Shown here: in pieces, positions 7,957 to 16,537 of the stretch
How positions within the stretch are numbered: the stretch's first letter is position 1
How the letters are laid out: every line of letters begins with the position of its first letter
Assembly (NCBI GenBank): GCA_963784135.1
Contig: CAWAQG010000003.1
Location: forward strand, 186,001 to 250,000
Length of the DNA: 64,000 nt
Direction of reading: 5' to 3'
DNA from: JADFXI01 sp963784135
Lineage (GTDB): Bacteria; Nitrospirota; Thermodesulfovibrionia; Thermodesulfovibrionales; Dissulfurispiraceae
Translations under genes and position numbers: made by a program
Notes under the pieces: generated by a model
Told to the model about the DNA's origin: nothing
What the model saw: only the letters and a program-made list of their open reading frames with translations
Databases searched by the model: none

Positions 7957-8823
7957 TTAGTGATACAGCACGATGATTACAAAACCTGCCAACATTAATG
8001 ATGTTCCCAGTAGACGCTCTTTTATGCCGGATTCTTTAAAAAAAAGATAGCCGTAATAAACCCCTATTAAGAGGCTCAGCCTCTTTACCGAAATCATATA
8101 GGCAACCTTGGTAAGACTCATTGCCGTCATATGGGTCACGTTCATTATTGAATCGAGCATGCCCGGCAGTATTGTCGCCCTGATGGCGTCTTTTTTAAAA
8201 TGCCTGCGTGCTTTGAACAGTGCTATAGGCGTAAGCAGTACAAACAGAATAATGTAATAAATAATGCCGAAAAAAACCGGGGATGAGTGCTCGATGGCTT
8301 TTTTGCCCAGAACGGAAGTAAAGCTGTAAAGGAAGGCCACTGCAATCATCATAACCGACCCCTTCTCTTTTCTTATTGCCGCAAAAGGCTCCAGGATGCC
8401 TTCGCTGAATTTATTGATATTGAGCGTATAGCCTCCGGCAGCGATGCACAAAACTCCGGCTGCGCCCGGAAGCGATATGCTCTCGCCGAGGACAAGGTAA
8501 GGGACAATGATCAGAAATACAGGAGTCAGCGAGAGAAACGGCAGGGAAAGACTGAGGGGAGAGAACTTCAATGCCTTTATGTAGAGTATGAAAGCGCAGA
8601 TTTCCAGAGGCAGCGCCGTCAGGACAGTTATATAAAAAGTGTTATCGAGATGAGGAACGGGGATGAAGAAGAGGCAAGCCGCCAGGAGAGGCAGCGAGAA
8701 AAGGAGCCTGAGCCAGGCGATGAGATAAACATCGTGGACAAAGAGCGCCTTCTTCGTCAGTGCGTCGGCGGTAGCAAGCAAAAAGGCGGAAGCCAGGGCC
8801 AGCGGTATCCACAGGTTAGTCAT
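7957..8823 (-). CDS. EamA/DMT superfamily permease
   Basis: A 288-residue membrane protein with ten predicted helices arranged as two EamA repeats of five (first repeat to about residue 137, second from about 153). It starts MTNLWIPLALASAFLLATADALTKKAL, typical of the drug/metabolite transporter family. The second repeat contains FLYSFTSVLGKKAIEHSSP, the internal echo of the N-terminal helix. Substrate cannot be read from sequence; relatives export amino acids, nucleobases or other metabolites. It is convergent with the SUI1 gene (10 nt apart) and follows leuC on the same strand by about 70 nt. Confidence 0.85.
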   Translation of the reverse strand: MTNLWIPLALASAFLLATADALTKKALFVHDVYLIAWLRLLFSLPLLAACLFFIPVPHLDNTFYITVLTALPLEICAFILYIKALKFSPLSLSLPFLSLTPVFLIIVPYLVLGESISLPGAAGVLCIAAGGYTLNINKFSEGILEPFAAIRKEKGSVMMIAVAFLYSFTSVLGKKAIEHSSPVFFGIIYYIILFVLLTPIALFKARRHFKKDAIRATILPGMLDSIMNVTHMTAMSLTKVAYMISVKRLSLLIGVYYGYLFFKESGIKERLLGTSLMLAGFVIIVLYH

Positions 8824-8896
8824 TCACCTATTGTAACGTTTCAACGGCACTCAAACAACTGGTAGTGGGCCGGCTGTTCGGGTCATGCTGAGACGG

Positions 8897-10156
8897 CTAT
8901 AGCCCCAGTTCCTCCGGAGTGCCGATTTTGCCGAGCACTGCTGTCGCAGCCGCAACTGCGGGGTTTGAGAGATATACTTCGCTCTCAGGGTGGCCCATCC
9001 TGCCGACAAAATTTCTATTGGTGGTTGCCAGCGCCCTTTCGCCTTTGGCAAGGATGCCCATATGCCCGCCAAGGCATGGCCCGCAGGTCGGCGTTGAAAC
9101 AACTGCTTCAGCATCAATAAAAATATCCAGAAGGCCCTCTTTCATGGCCTGCTTATAAATCTGCTGTGTTGCGGGAAATATAATCATCCTGACATTCGGA
9201 TTGACCTTTCTGCCTGTCAGTATCTGTGCGGCCTCGCGAAGGTCCTCAATCCTTCCATTGGTACATGAGCCGACCACTACCTGATCAATGGTAATGTGAG
9301 AGAGTTCCGCTGCAGGTTTTGTATTTGATGGGAGGTGAGGACATGCGACAGTCAACGGGATGCCGGCACAGTCATATTCCCTTATCTCTATATAATGAGC
9401 ATCGCTATCGGAAGCATAGAGTTTATAAGGCCGCTTTGCCCTTCCTTTAACGTACTCCTCTGTTATTGCATCGGGGACAATTATGCCGTTTTTCCCGCCC
9501 GCCTCTATCGCCATATTGCACATGGTGAGTCTGCCGGACATGGAAAGTGTCCTGATTGCCTCTCCTTCAAACTCTATGGCCTTGTATAAGGCGCCGTCTA
9601 CACCTATGTCTCCTATTGTGTGCAGTATCAGGTCTTTTCCGCTCACCCACTTATTGAGTTTCCCGAAGTAGATGAATTTCATTGATTCCGGGACCTTGAA
9701 CCAGCAGTCTCCCGTTGCCATTGCAGCAGCGGCATCTGTAGAACCGACGCCTGTAGCGAAAGCGCCGAGAGCTCCGTATGTGCAGGTGTGGCTGTCAGCG
9801 CCGATTACCAAATCGCCCGGGCCGACAAGTCCCTGCTCAGGGAGGAAGGCATGCTCGATGCCCATTCTCCCGACCTCAAAATAGAGGCTGAGGTCCTGTT
9901 CTTTTGAAAACTGCTTCAGGAGTTTGCATTGCTCCGCTGCCTTGATGTCTTTCTGCGGGGTGAAGTGGTCGGGTATTAATGCTATGCGCTCTTTGTTAAA
10001 GACATGCTTCGCCCCTGTTTTTTTAAACTCCTGTATCGCAATAGGCGCGGTAATGTCATTGGCAAGGACAAGGTCAACCTTCGCATTTATCAACTCCCCG
10101 GCCGAAACAGCTTTTTCCCCGGCATGAGCCGCAAGAATCTTCTCTGTAATGGTCAT
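8897..10156 (-). CDS. leuC: 3-isopropylmalate dehydratase large subunit
   Basis: A 419-residue aconitase-family protein of the short LeuC/HacA type. The 4Fe-4S ligands are visible as Cys in VVGSCTNGR and the pair in TPTCGPCLGGHMG. The substrate-site region GADSHTCTYGALGAFATGVGSTD and the Arg in TTNRNFVGRMGHPES are intact. With LeuD it isomerises 2- to 3-isopropylmalate in leucine synthesis; homoaconitase activity is the alternative for this subgroup. No leuD or leuB lies next to it: downstream is a permease. A GGAGG Shine-Dalgarno precedes the ATG and a promoter (TTGTCA-18-TATAAT) lies at 10189-10218. Confidence 0.92.
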   Translation of the reverse strand: MTITEKILAAHAGEKAVSAGELINAKVDLVLANDITAPIAIQEFKKTGAKHVFNKERIALIPDHFTPQKDIKAAEQCKLLKQFSKEQDLSLYFEVGRMGIEHAFLPEQGLVGPGDLVIGADSHTCTYGALGAFATGVGSTDAAAAMATGDCWFKVPESMKFIYFGKLNKWVSGKDLILHTIGDIGVDGALYKAIEFEGEAIRTLSMSGRLTMCNMAIEAGGKNGIIVPDAITEEYVKGRAKRPYKLYASDSDAHYIEIREYDCAGIPLTVACPHLPSNTKPAAELSHITIDQVVVGSCTNGRIEDLREAAQILTGRKVNPNVRMIIFPATQQIYKQAMKEGLLDIFIDAEAVVSTPTCGPCLGGHMGILAKGERALATTNRNFVGRMGHPESEVYLSNPAVAAATAVLGKIGTPEELGL

Positions 10157-10188
10157 GTGCCCTCCGATTTCATGGACGTTAAACTTCT

Positions 10189-10218
10189 ATTATATATTTA
10201 CTTCAGGAACGTTGACAA
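10189..10218 (-). promoter_or_regulatory. promoter of leuC
   Basis: On the minus strand TTGTCA (10218-10213) and TATAAT (10194-10189) are separated by 18 nt, giving a leader of about 25 nt with GGAGG before the leuC ATG. No leader peptide or T-box-like structure fits in so short a leader. Confidence 0.65.
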
Positions 10219-10230
10219 GAGCGGGCAGCG

Positions 10231-11121
10231 CTATGCCTCGTAGACACAGACTCTGTTTCTTCCGCCTTTTTTTGCCAAATAGAGGGCGCAGTCTGCATGA
10301 CCGATAAGCACATCAGGAGACGGGTCGCTCATCCTGGTGAACGTCGTTATCCCTGCGCTTATTGTTATCTGAAGCATATCTGTTTCAGCACAATCAAACG
10401 TCTTGTCCTGTACTGCTCTCCGCAAGGTCTCCCCAAACTCTGCAGCGGCATCGCGTGTAGTGTTTGACATCAGTACGATGAATTCTTCACCGCCGAACCT
10501 GCTGACAACATCCTCTCTCCGCATTGTGGACAACATGACACCGGCCAAATTTTTCAAAACTTCATCTCCGCAGCGGTGGCCGTAAGTGTCATTGATAACC
10601 TTGAAAAAGTCTATGTCAAGCATCATAAGCGAGAGGGGCTCATTATAGCTCATCGACCATGACAGCTCCTCAATCAGCCTCGTCATGAAGAAGTTTCGGT
10701 TATAAAGTCCTGTCAGATAATCCCGGTCCATCAGTTGTTCGAGTTCTTTTGTCTTGTTCCTTATATATATTATATTCCGGAGCCGGGCCAGCACCTCCTC
10801 TTTGAAATATGGCAGTGATATATAATCATATGCGCCGAGCTGGTAGCCTCTTGTAAGTGTCTTCCGCATCCTGTTTGTGCCGATAAGAATTACCGGCATC
10901 TCCCGTGTCGATGGGGCCGACTTCAGCTTCTCCAATATCGCGAAGCTGAGACGGGCATTAAGATGCGCGGGGAGAAAGACAACATCCGGAAATTCGTGGT
11001 AAACCCTCTCGATGATGTCGCAGTCGCTTTCTATGAAGCAGCACTCGTATCCCTGAGCCTGCAGTATCTGCCCCAGACCATCTCTTGTCTCAGCAGATGT
11101 ATCTGCAATTAAAACCTTCAT
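10231..11121 (-). CDS. diguanylate cyclase with degenerate receiver domain
   Basis: An N-terminal response-regulator-like domain (residues 1-120) joined to a GGDEF domain (about 130-296). The cyclase has the active-site RFGGEEF and an inhibitory-site RxxD (RRED) five residues before it, so it should make c-di-GMP and be product-inhibited. The receiver looks inactive: the phospho-acceptor position reads DVVFLPAHL instead of a DxxL-D pattern, only one N-terminal acidic residue remains, and the switch Lys is absent. I chose the ATG at 11121 (MKVLIADTS), since the longer frame begins with an unsupported TTG at 11151. It follows the YbgC gene by 11 nt. Confidence 0.88.
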   Translation of the reverse strand: MKVLIADTSAETRDGLGQILQAQGYECCFIESDCDIIERVYHEFPDVVFLPAHLNARLSFAILEKLKSAPSTREMPVILIGTNRMRKTLTRGYQLGAYDYISLPYFKEEVLARLRNIIYIRNKTKELEQLMDRDYLTGLYNRNFFMTRLIEELSWSMSYNEPLSLMMLDIDFFKVINDTYGHRCGDEVLKNLAGVMLSTMRREDVVSRFGGEEFIVLMSNTTRDAAAEFGETLRRAVQDKTFDCAETDMLQITISAGITTFTRMSDPSPDVLIGHADCALYLAKKGGRNRVCVYEA

Positions 11122-11132
11122 AGCGTGCAATA

Positions 11133-11561
11133 CTATACAACATCCGAACAACTTTGGAGTACATTATTGTTACTTTCGCCTCCAAGTTTCCTCAAGCCCT
11201 CTGGCAGTCTCTTCGGCTTGCCATTATTATCAATACAGGCAAAGGTCACATAGGCCTCGACTAAAATGACATCATTTCTGAAAATAAGGCTCTTTAGAAC
11301 AACAGAGGCATTTTTCATCTCAGTTATCACGGTAGTAATATTGATAGTCTCGCCCAATCTTGCAGGTCTTTTGTAATTGATATCAACATGGGTAACTGCG
11401 AAAAAAAGCCCCTGGTGGTGAAACTCCGCAACACTGATGCCGTGGCCCAGAAGAAATTCGGTCCGTGCCCTCTCAAGGTAGCGAAGATAATTGCCGTAGT
11501 ATACCACCCCTCCGGCATCGGTATCTTCATAATAGATTTTTACACTGATCTGGTGCGCCAT
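11133..11561 (-). CDS. ybgC: acyl-CoA thioesterase, YbgC/4-hydroxybenzoyl-CoA thioesterase family
   Basis: A 142-residue hotdog-fold thioesterase. The signature YYEDTDAGGVVYYGNYLRYLERART contains the catalytic Asp (about residue 14-16) and the strand-helix of the family. The family hydrolyses short-chain acyl-CoA and in proteobacteria is tied to the Tol-Pal system or phospholipid metabolism; no tol genes are present here. An AGAGGA site precedes the ATG, with TATAAA further upstream. It is the first gene of a two-gene unit with the receiver-GGDEF gene. Confidence 0.9.
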   Translation of the reverse strand: MAHQISVKIYYEDTDAGGVVYYGNYLRYLERARTEFLLGHGISVAEFHHQGLFFAVTHVDINYKRPARLGETINITTVITEMKNASVVLKSLIFRNDVILVEAYVTFACIDNNGKPKRLPEGLRKLGGESNNNVLQSCSDVV

Positions 11562-11697
11562 CTTTTCCTCTATTTTATAGTTCCATCTATTTTTACATAG
11601 AAGCGCAGAAAATGGAAGCGGGCTTCCTGCCTCTCTTCAATTATTCAGGAGCAGACGGCCAAAACAATAATGTCACCAATACCCTTATCGACGGCAT

Positions 11698-11713
11698 GCG
11701 GGTCTCGGTCCCA
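11698..11713. repeat. left 16-bp direct repeat flanking the insertion sequence
   Basis: GCGGGTCTCGGTCCCA, identical to 13082-13097. The pair abuts the two ends of the insertion sequence and is best explained as a long target-site duplication. Confidence 0.75.
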
Positions 11714-13081
11714 TGTTGTCAACAAATAGAGTTGTCCGGTTTTAGAGCAAATAAACTGTCCGGTTCTGCAGGGTGGCTGCGCATGGAACATGGCAGGCCA
11801 CCGATGTCAGTTTTATTGAGTCTCATGCCGCTGCATGTGAGCACTTTGCAATCTCCTTTCCTTTAGGGTCAAAGACCGCCAGTTTTCTCGGTCCATGGAA
11901 TATAGCAAGGCCACCATCCGGATAACGATGGACGCGAACTTCGACCTTAACGTAGTGGCAGCGATATTGATTTGGCGGGATCTGAAGTTTTAGCCCATCG
12001 AACTTTACACAGTTGTCGTTGCCTACGGTGCGGTCATACTGTTCGCATAGGATGTCTTCCAAGGCAGTGCCTGCCCAAGTCACGAATACGCTCTGTGGTT
12101 CCTGCGGGACAACAGTGAACTCGGCATTATGGGCTGGCATATAAGTACTGGCAAGATAATCATTGGCCTGCTTCATCTCAGTAATGCCCGCCATTGCAAG
12201 CTCCTTGACGAGGCGGTCTTGATGAGTTTCGAAGGCTCGCTCAGAACGACCCCTGGCCTCAGGAGAATACGCAGCAATCATCTTAATTCCAAGTTGGCTC
12301 ATTGCACGACCGAACTGGGTAAGATTTGATTTGTCCACTTTCCCTCCGGCCTCAGGTGTATGCCAGTAGTGACTTCCACGATCCGTATACAACGAAGCAA
12401 ACAATCCGTGTTGCTCAATAACTTCTTTTACCCCTTGAAAGCTGCTTTGAGTGCCTTCCTCCTGCACAAAAAACATCGAGTAGTGTTCACTCGTGGCATC
12501 ATCCATAGTTACGATTAGATCCCAGTATTTTCCTTCAACCCACTGATGTTTGGAACCATCCTGGTGCAGCATCATACCGGTATAAGGTGCCCTTGTACGC
12601 TTTTTCCTGTGTGTACCTTTCTGTGCTGCCTTCGGTACCAATCCCTTTTCCTGGAGGGTGTTCTTGACCCATGTGTAGCTTCTGGTCCCTTGATAAGCAC
12701 GCCGGTACCAGCTATAAAAATGTTTGACATTGAAACCACAAAAGCGATTGCTATAAAGATCCGATAGTGCGACTACTTCATCAACAGGCGCACGTTTATG
12801 AGATATTTGCCCTAAACGCTTATCTATAAGGCCCTCCAGGCCCGTATCTTCATACCTCAACATATATCTTCTAAATGTCCTATCGCACACACCCAGAAGC
12901 GTTGCTGCTTCTTCCTGCGTTAATCGACCTCGTATCCAACCCTCATAGCTTTCTTCAAATCTCATCTTCCGTACCTCCTGCAACACTGCCGAACGTTTCA
13001 TGGATAGCCCCCTTGCTATCCATATATTTTATCCGGACAGTTTATGTGCTACAGATACGGACAGTTTATCTGCTCGCCACA
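11714..13081 (-). mobile_element. insertion sequence, 1368 bp, DDE transposase, ISNCY/IS481-like
   Basis: The element runs between two identical 16-bp direct repeats. Both ends start TGT and carry two spaced copies of a TGTCCG-containing word (left at about 11725 and 11745; right, on the complement, at about 13065 and 13040), giving an imperfect inverted repeat of about 50 bp ending in AACTGTCCGG on each side. One transposase gene fills the interior. A duplication this long is unusual for most IS families but has been described for IS1202-type elements; I cannot confirm the family without a search. It separates the YbgC operon from the PAS-GGDEF gene. Confidence 0.85.
11823..13001 (-). CDS. 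DDE transposase (integrase catalytic core), IS481/ISNCY-like
   Basis: A 392-residue transposase. Residues 25-65 form a helix-turn-helix (RLTQEEAATLLGVCDRTFRRYM), followed by an RNase H-like core with the first Asp in MMLHQDGSKHQW, the second in LYTDRGSHYW and the Glu in RGRSERAFETHQDRL. The C-terminal part (VRVHRYPDGGLAIFHGPRKLAVFD) resembles the beta-rich tail of related transposases. The frame is intact with all catalytic residues, so the copy may be active. No second frame or passenger gene is present. Confidence 0.92.
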   Translation of the reverse strand: MKRSAVLQEVRKMRFEESYEGWIRGRLTQEEAATLLGVCDRTFRRYMLRYEDTGLEGLIDKRLGQISHKRAPVDEVVALSDLYSNRFCGFNVKHFYSWYRRAYQGTRSYTWVKNTLQEKGLVPKAAQKGTHRKKRTRAPYTGMMLHQDGSKHQWVEGKYWDLIVTMDDATSEHYSMFFVQEEGTQSSFQGVKEVIEQHGLFASLYTDRGSHYWHTPEAGGKVDKSNLTQFGRAMSQLGIKMIAAYSPEARGRSERAFETHQDRLVKELAMAGITEMKQANDYLASTYMPAHNAEFTVVPQEPQSVFVTWAGTALEDILCEQYDRTVGNDNCVKFDGLKLQIPPNQYRCHYVKVEVRVHRYPDGGLAIFHGPRKLAVFDPKGKEIAKCSHAAA

Positions 13082-13097
13082 GCGGGTCTCGGTCCCA
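13082..13097. repeat. right 16-bp direct repeat flanking the insertion sequence
   Basis: Identical to 11698-11713. It overlaps the region immediately before the weak -35 of the PAS-GGDEF promoter, so the duplication left that promoter close to intact. Confidence 0.75.
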
Positions 13098-13126
13098 GTG
13101 TCAAAAAAGCGCCAAATCAGTATAAT
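13098..13126 (+). promoter_or_regulatory. promoter with TATAAT 5 nt before a GTG start (leaderless)
   Basis: GTGTCA at 13098-13103 and TATAAT at 13121-13126 are 17 nt apart. The start codon used by the PAS-GGDEF frame is at 13132, and an in-frame stop at 13123 excludes any earlier start, so the transcript would begin at or next to the GTG. Confidence 0.5.
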
Positions 13127-13131
13127 ATAGT

Positions 13132-14385
13132 GTGGCTGACGGTACGTTAAATCAGGACGCTTCAGATTTAAACCTGTCTCGGTTTATCGATGCGATGCCT
13201 TGTGGGGTACACATCTATGAATTAACGCATGATAAGCGTCTGCTCCTCATTAAAGCTAATCATGCCGCCGGCCGTATCCTTGGAATAGACCATAAGCAGC
13301 TTGCGGGAAAGCCCATGGAAGAGGCGTTCCCGGTCCTTACGCTGACCTCTATTCCTGCCATGTATGCCGGCGCTGCTGCTGAAGACGAACGGTCTAAAAC
13401 TGAAATTGTCGAGTATCAGGATGAAAAGATATCCGGAGTTTTTGAAGTCTCGTCATTTCAGGCCGGAAAAAACAGGGTTGCCGTTTTCTTCCGCAATGTC
13501 ACCGAACGGGAAAAAACAATCGAAGCGCTGCAGGATTTCGCGGAAAAATACCGCTCCCTGGTCGAATCACATGATGATTCGATATATATGGTGGACAGCA
13601 AGTACAGATTTCTCTTCATAAATAAAACTCATCGTTTAAGGTCAGGCTTTGTCGGCAATGAATACGAGGGGCAGTCATACGACACATTCTATTCATTACG
13701 TGAAACACGTGAATTTCATAAAGAGGTCGACAAGGTATTCAAATCGGGCATATCAGTCAGCCATGAGCATCAGAGCCAACGGGACGGCAAATACTTTCTC
13801 CGCACATTCAGTCCTGTCAGGGACAGAAGAGGAACAATTACCGCAGTTGCGGTCATTTCAAAAGATATTACGGATTATAAAGCCATGGAGGAGAAACTTC
13901 ACGTATTGTCCATAACCGACGCTCTCACCGGTTTTTTCAACCGCCGGGGCTTCTATGCGTTAGCTGAACAGCAATTAAAATTGGCCAGACGACAGAAGAA
14001 GAAAATGTACATGCTCTATGCCGACCAGGACAATCTGAAAGAAATCAATGATACATGGGGGCATCATGAAGGGGATGCGGCCTTGGTTGATATTGCGGCT
14101 ATTTTTAAAGAATGCTTCCGGGATTCCGATGTTATCGCCCGGATAGGAGGCGATGAGTTTGCGGTCATCCCAATAGTTGCAAAAGGCGAGAATATCGAGA
14201 CGATCCTTGCGCGGTTCATAAAACAAATTGATGACTTCAATGGGAGGGGCAAGCGCAATTACAAGCTGTCTTTGAGCTTTGGCGTCGCCTGTTATGACCC
14301 GTTAAGCCCGTTCTCAGTCGATGAGCTGATACGCAAGGCCGACGAAACAATGTATGAACAGAAAAGAAACAAAAAGAAGCTCTGA
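13132..14385 (+). CDS. PAS-PAS-GGDEF diguanylate cyclase
   Basis: A 417-residue cytoplasmic sensor with two PAS folds (about residues 18-125 and 140-250) and a GGDEF domain (about 252-415). The cyclase active site reads ARIGGDEFAV, with an RxxD inhibitory site (RDSD) five residues before it, so c-di-GMP synthesis with feedback is expected. No membrane segment is seen; PAS ligands are unknown. The start is a GTG at 13132 without a Shine-Dalgarno but with TATAAT 5 nt upstream. The insertion sequence ends 50 bp upstream and leaves the promoter close to intact. Confidence 0.9.
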   Translation: MADGTLNQDASDLNLSRFIDAMPCGVHIYELTHDKRLLLIKANHAAGRILGIDHKQLAGKPMEEAFPVLTLTSIPAMYAGAAAEDERSKTEIVEYQDEKISGVFEVSSFQAGKNRVAVFFRNVTEREKTIEALQDFAEKYRSLVESHDDSIYMVDSKYRFLFINKTHRLRSGFVGNEYEGQSYDTFYSLRETREFHKEVDKVFKSGISVSHEHQSQRDGKYFLRTFSPVRDRRGTITAVAVISKDITDYKAMEEKLHVLSITDALTGFFNRRGFYALAEQQLKLARRQKKKMYMLYADQDNLKEINDTWGHHEGDAALVDIAAIFKECFRDSDVIARIGGDEFAVIPIVAKGENIETILARFIKQIDDFNGRGKRNYKLSLSFGVACYDPLSPFSVDELIRKADETMYEQKRNKKKL

Positions 14386-14462
14386 ACAATTAGTGATATT
14401 CAATTGCCGGATTAATATCCGTAACGCAGAGCGCTTTTATCAATGTAAAATTCGTTATCGAG

Positions 14463-14492
14463 TTGTGACTTTCGCCTGTCTCCTGCTATAAT
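14463..14492 (+). promoter_or_regulatory. promoter with TATAAT 7 nt before ATG (leaderless) for vorB
   Basis: TTGTGA (14463-14468) and TATAAT (14487-14492) are 18 nt apart. The vorB ATG at 14500 lies 7 nt after the -10 box, where the transcription start is expected. No ribosome-binding site is present. Confidence 0.5.
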
Positions 14493-14499
14493 TTTGTGA

Positions 14500-15546
14500 A
14501 TGAAACGCATCCTGATGAAAGGCAATGAGGCAATTGCTGAAGCAGCAGTACGGGCGGAATGCCGGTTTTATGCAGGGTATCCCATAACGCCTCAGAATGA
14601 AATTCCTGAATACATGTCATGGCGACTGCCTGAAGTTGGAGGAACTTTTATCCAGGCGGAAAGCGAGATTGCGGCAATAAATATGGTTTTCGGAGCAGCT
14701 GCTTGCGGTGCGCGGGCAATGACATCCTCAAGCAGCCCCGGGATAAGTCTTAAACAGGAGGGAATTTCATTTCTTGCCGGAGCCGAGCTGCCTGCAGTAA
14801 TCGTCAATATGCAGAGGGGCGGTCCCGGTCTCGGAAATATTTCGGCAAGCCAGGCCGACTATTTCCAGGCTGTAAAAGGCGGAGGACATGGGGACTATAA
14901 GGTGTTGGTATACGCCCCGTATAATCTTCAGGAGCTTTGGGACATCACTATGCGGTCCTTTGACAAGGCCGATGAATACAGGACCCCTGTAATGATTCTT
15001 GGCGACGCTATCCTGGGACAGATGATGGAGCCTTTTGTGCCGACCCCTTACACCAGACCCGATCTTCCGGAAAAAAAATGGGCGCTGACCGGCTGCAGCG
15101 GCCGTCAGCCTAATGTCATAAAATCCCTTTTTATGGGAGAAGGCGAACTGGAACAGCGGAACAATATGCTCCAGGCTAAATACGGTAAAATGAAGGAGAA
15201 AGAAACGCTGTTTCAAACATTTTACGCCGAGGAGTGCCGAGCTGCATTGTAGTTGCCTTTGGAATAGCGGCCCGCATTGCCTTAACTGCAATACGAAAGC
15301 TGCGGCAAAACGGACACAAAATCGGCCTCCTGAGGCCGGTAACATTATTTCCTTTTCCCGAAGCCCCAATCCAGGCACTTGCAGGAGGCATGAGAAGATT
15401 TGTCACCGTTGAACTGAATTCAGGGCAGATGGTTGAGGATGTCAGGCTCGCCGTCAATGGGAAATCAGAGGTACTCTTTTACGGAAGGCCCGGAGGAGCA
15501 ATTATCACTCCGGAGGAGTTGTACGAGAAATTGTTGGACGATGTAG
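14500..15546 (+). pseudogene. vorB: 2-oxoacid:ferredoxin oxidoreductase alpha-type subunit (VorB-like), frameshifted orphan
   Basis: Residues 1-250 read as the pyrimidine-binding and core parts of a VorB/KorA-type subunit (MKGNEAIAEAAVRAECRFYAGYPITPQNEIPEYM; QRGGPGLGN). The frame stops at 15252, but family-typical sequence resumes in another frame from about 15234 (CIVVAFGIAARI ... LLRPVTLFPFP ... VTVELNSGQMVEDVRLAV ... FYGRPGGAI) to about 15530. Adding one base near GAGGAG at 15229-15234 restores one protein of the expected 350 residues. A second indel near 15540 would be needed to reach a TAG at 15544. Partners VorA, VorC and VorD are absent. Either a decayed gene or a sequence error; the clustered indels in the next genes favour the latter in part. 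Confidence 0.7.
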
Positions 15547-16530
15547 CTCAGTTTTTTCAGCAATTCGGCCTTTACAGTTGCCAGGTCGCCTTGCGCAATA
15601 CAGCCCGCGGCGTTTTTGTGTCCGCCGCCGCCATAGGAGGCAGCGACTTTCTCTATATCTATTTCATCTACCGACCTGAGACTGATTTTGCAAGTGTAGT
15701 CATCCACTTCCCTGATAAATACCGCAACTTTAATATCTTTCATAGTCAGGGCAAAGGAGGCAAAATTTTCAGTGTCATCAGGGGTCGTGAGCGGTGTCCT
15801 CAAACATCTTTCTTGTTACATGGGTGATCGCGATGCCGTTATTGATGGAAAGCGTGCCCAGCACTTTGATAAATAACCTGAACCGGCCCTCACTCCACGA
15901 CTCGTTAATCTCCCTGTAGAGCCGGCATGGATTAGCGCCTGCTTCAGCCAGGTCAGCCGCCATCTCAACACCTCGGCAGAAGTATTGGGGAAACGGAAAT
16001 TACCGGTATCAACAACAATAGATGCGTAAAGATTATCCGCCATAGGTTTTGTTATCGTGACCCCAAGTGCCTTGATAAGATAATACACCATTATTCCTGT
16101 AGCGGCACTCCGGGGAACTACCCATCTGATATCGCCGAAAACCCTATCGGTCTCATGGTGGTCGATAACAGTCGATACAGCAAATTCGGTGGAGGCGAGT
16201 GTGGATTTTTCGAGACCGGTCCTCTTGATATGATTGCAATCTACAAGTACAAGGTTCTTATAGGAATGAGTAATCAATATTCCCGGAACTGATAGCGTCG
16301 AAGGTCAGGAACCGCTCCAGGCCCGGCAGAAAGACATACTGCTGTGGTACTGCATCCCTGCATACAAGGATAGACCGTTTACCCAGCTTTTCAAGCGCCA
16401 TTCCAAGGGCGCAAGCAGATCCCAGTGTGTCCCCATCGGGATTAAAATGGCTGGCGATAAAAAAGCCATCGTCCTTTTTAAAGAAATCAACAATGTCTTC
16501 CGGCGGTACCCGGGTCACTCCAGCGGCCAA
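15465..16530 (-). pseudogene. nrnA: DHH family phosphoesterase NrnA-like (bifunctional oligoribonuclease/pAp phosphatase), frameshifted
   Basis: The reading runs over four frames. 16530-16258 encodes FFIASHFNPDGDTLGSACALG, the DHH-family motif I. 16277-15972 encodes VLVDCNH and STVIDHHETD (motif III) to ASIVVDTGNFRFPNTSAEVLR. 15972-15790 encodes AADLAEAGANPCRLYREI to THVTRKMFEDTA. 15790 onward encodes TENFASF and the DHHA1 domain with AASYGGGGHKNAAGC. Together they make a full NrnA, which degrades nanoRNA and dephosphorylates pAp. At least three indels are needed (about 16268, 15970, 15785). The last frame runs on past the expected end; a stop at 15548 would be reached with one more base change in the A6/T6 tract. 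It follows rbfA as in many bacteria. Confidence 0.75.
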
Positions 16531-16537
16531 CTCTACC

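Noticed and set aside
8851..9117. Minus-strand 88-residue frame at the end of leuC
   Set aside because: Out-of-frame shadow of leuC with no protein pattern.
10157..10230. Leucine riboregulator (T-box or leader peptide) before leuC
   Set aside because: The leader is only about 25 nt and contains no leucine codon run or stem.
11612..11866. Plus-strand 84-residue frame crossing the left end of the insertion sequence
   Set aside because: It spans the junction of a recent insertion and has no family pattern.
15234..15827. Separate plus-strand gene starting at GTG 15234
   Set aside because: Its first 100 residues continue VorB exactly where the previous frame stops, there is no usable ribosome-binding site, and its last 90 codons are the reverse of nrnA.
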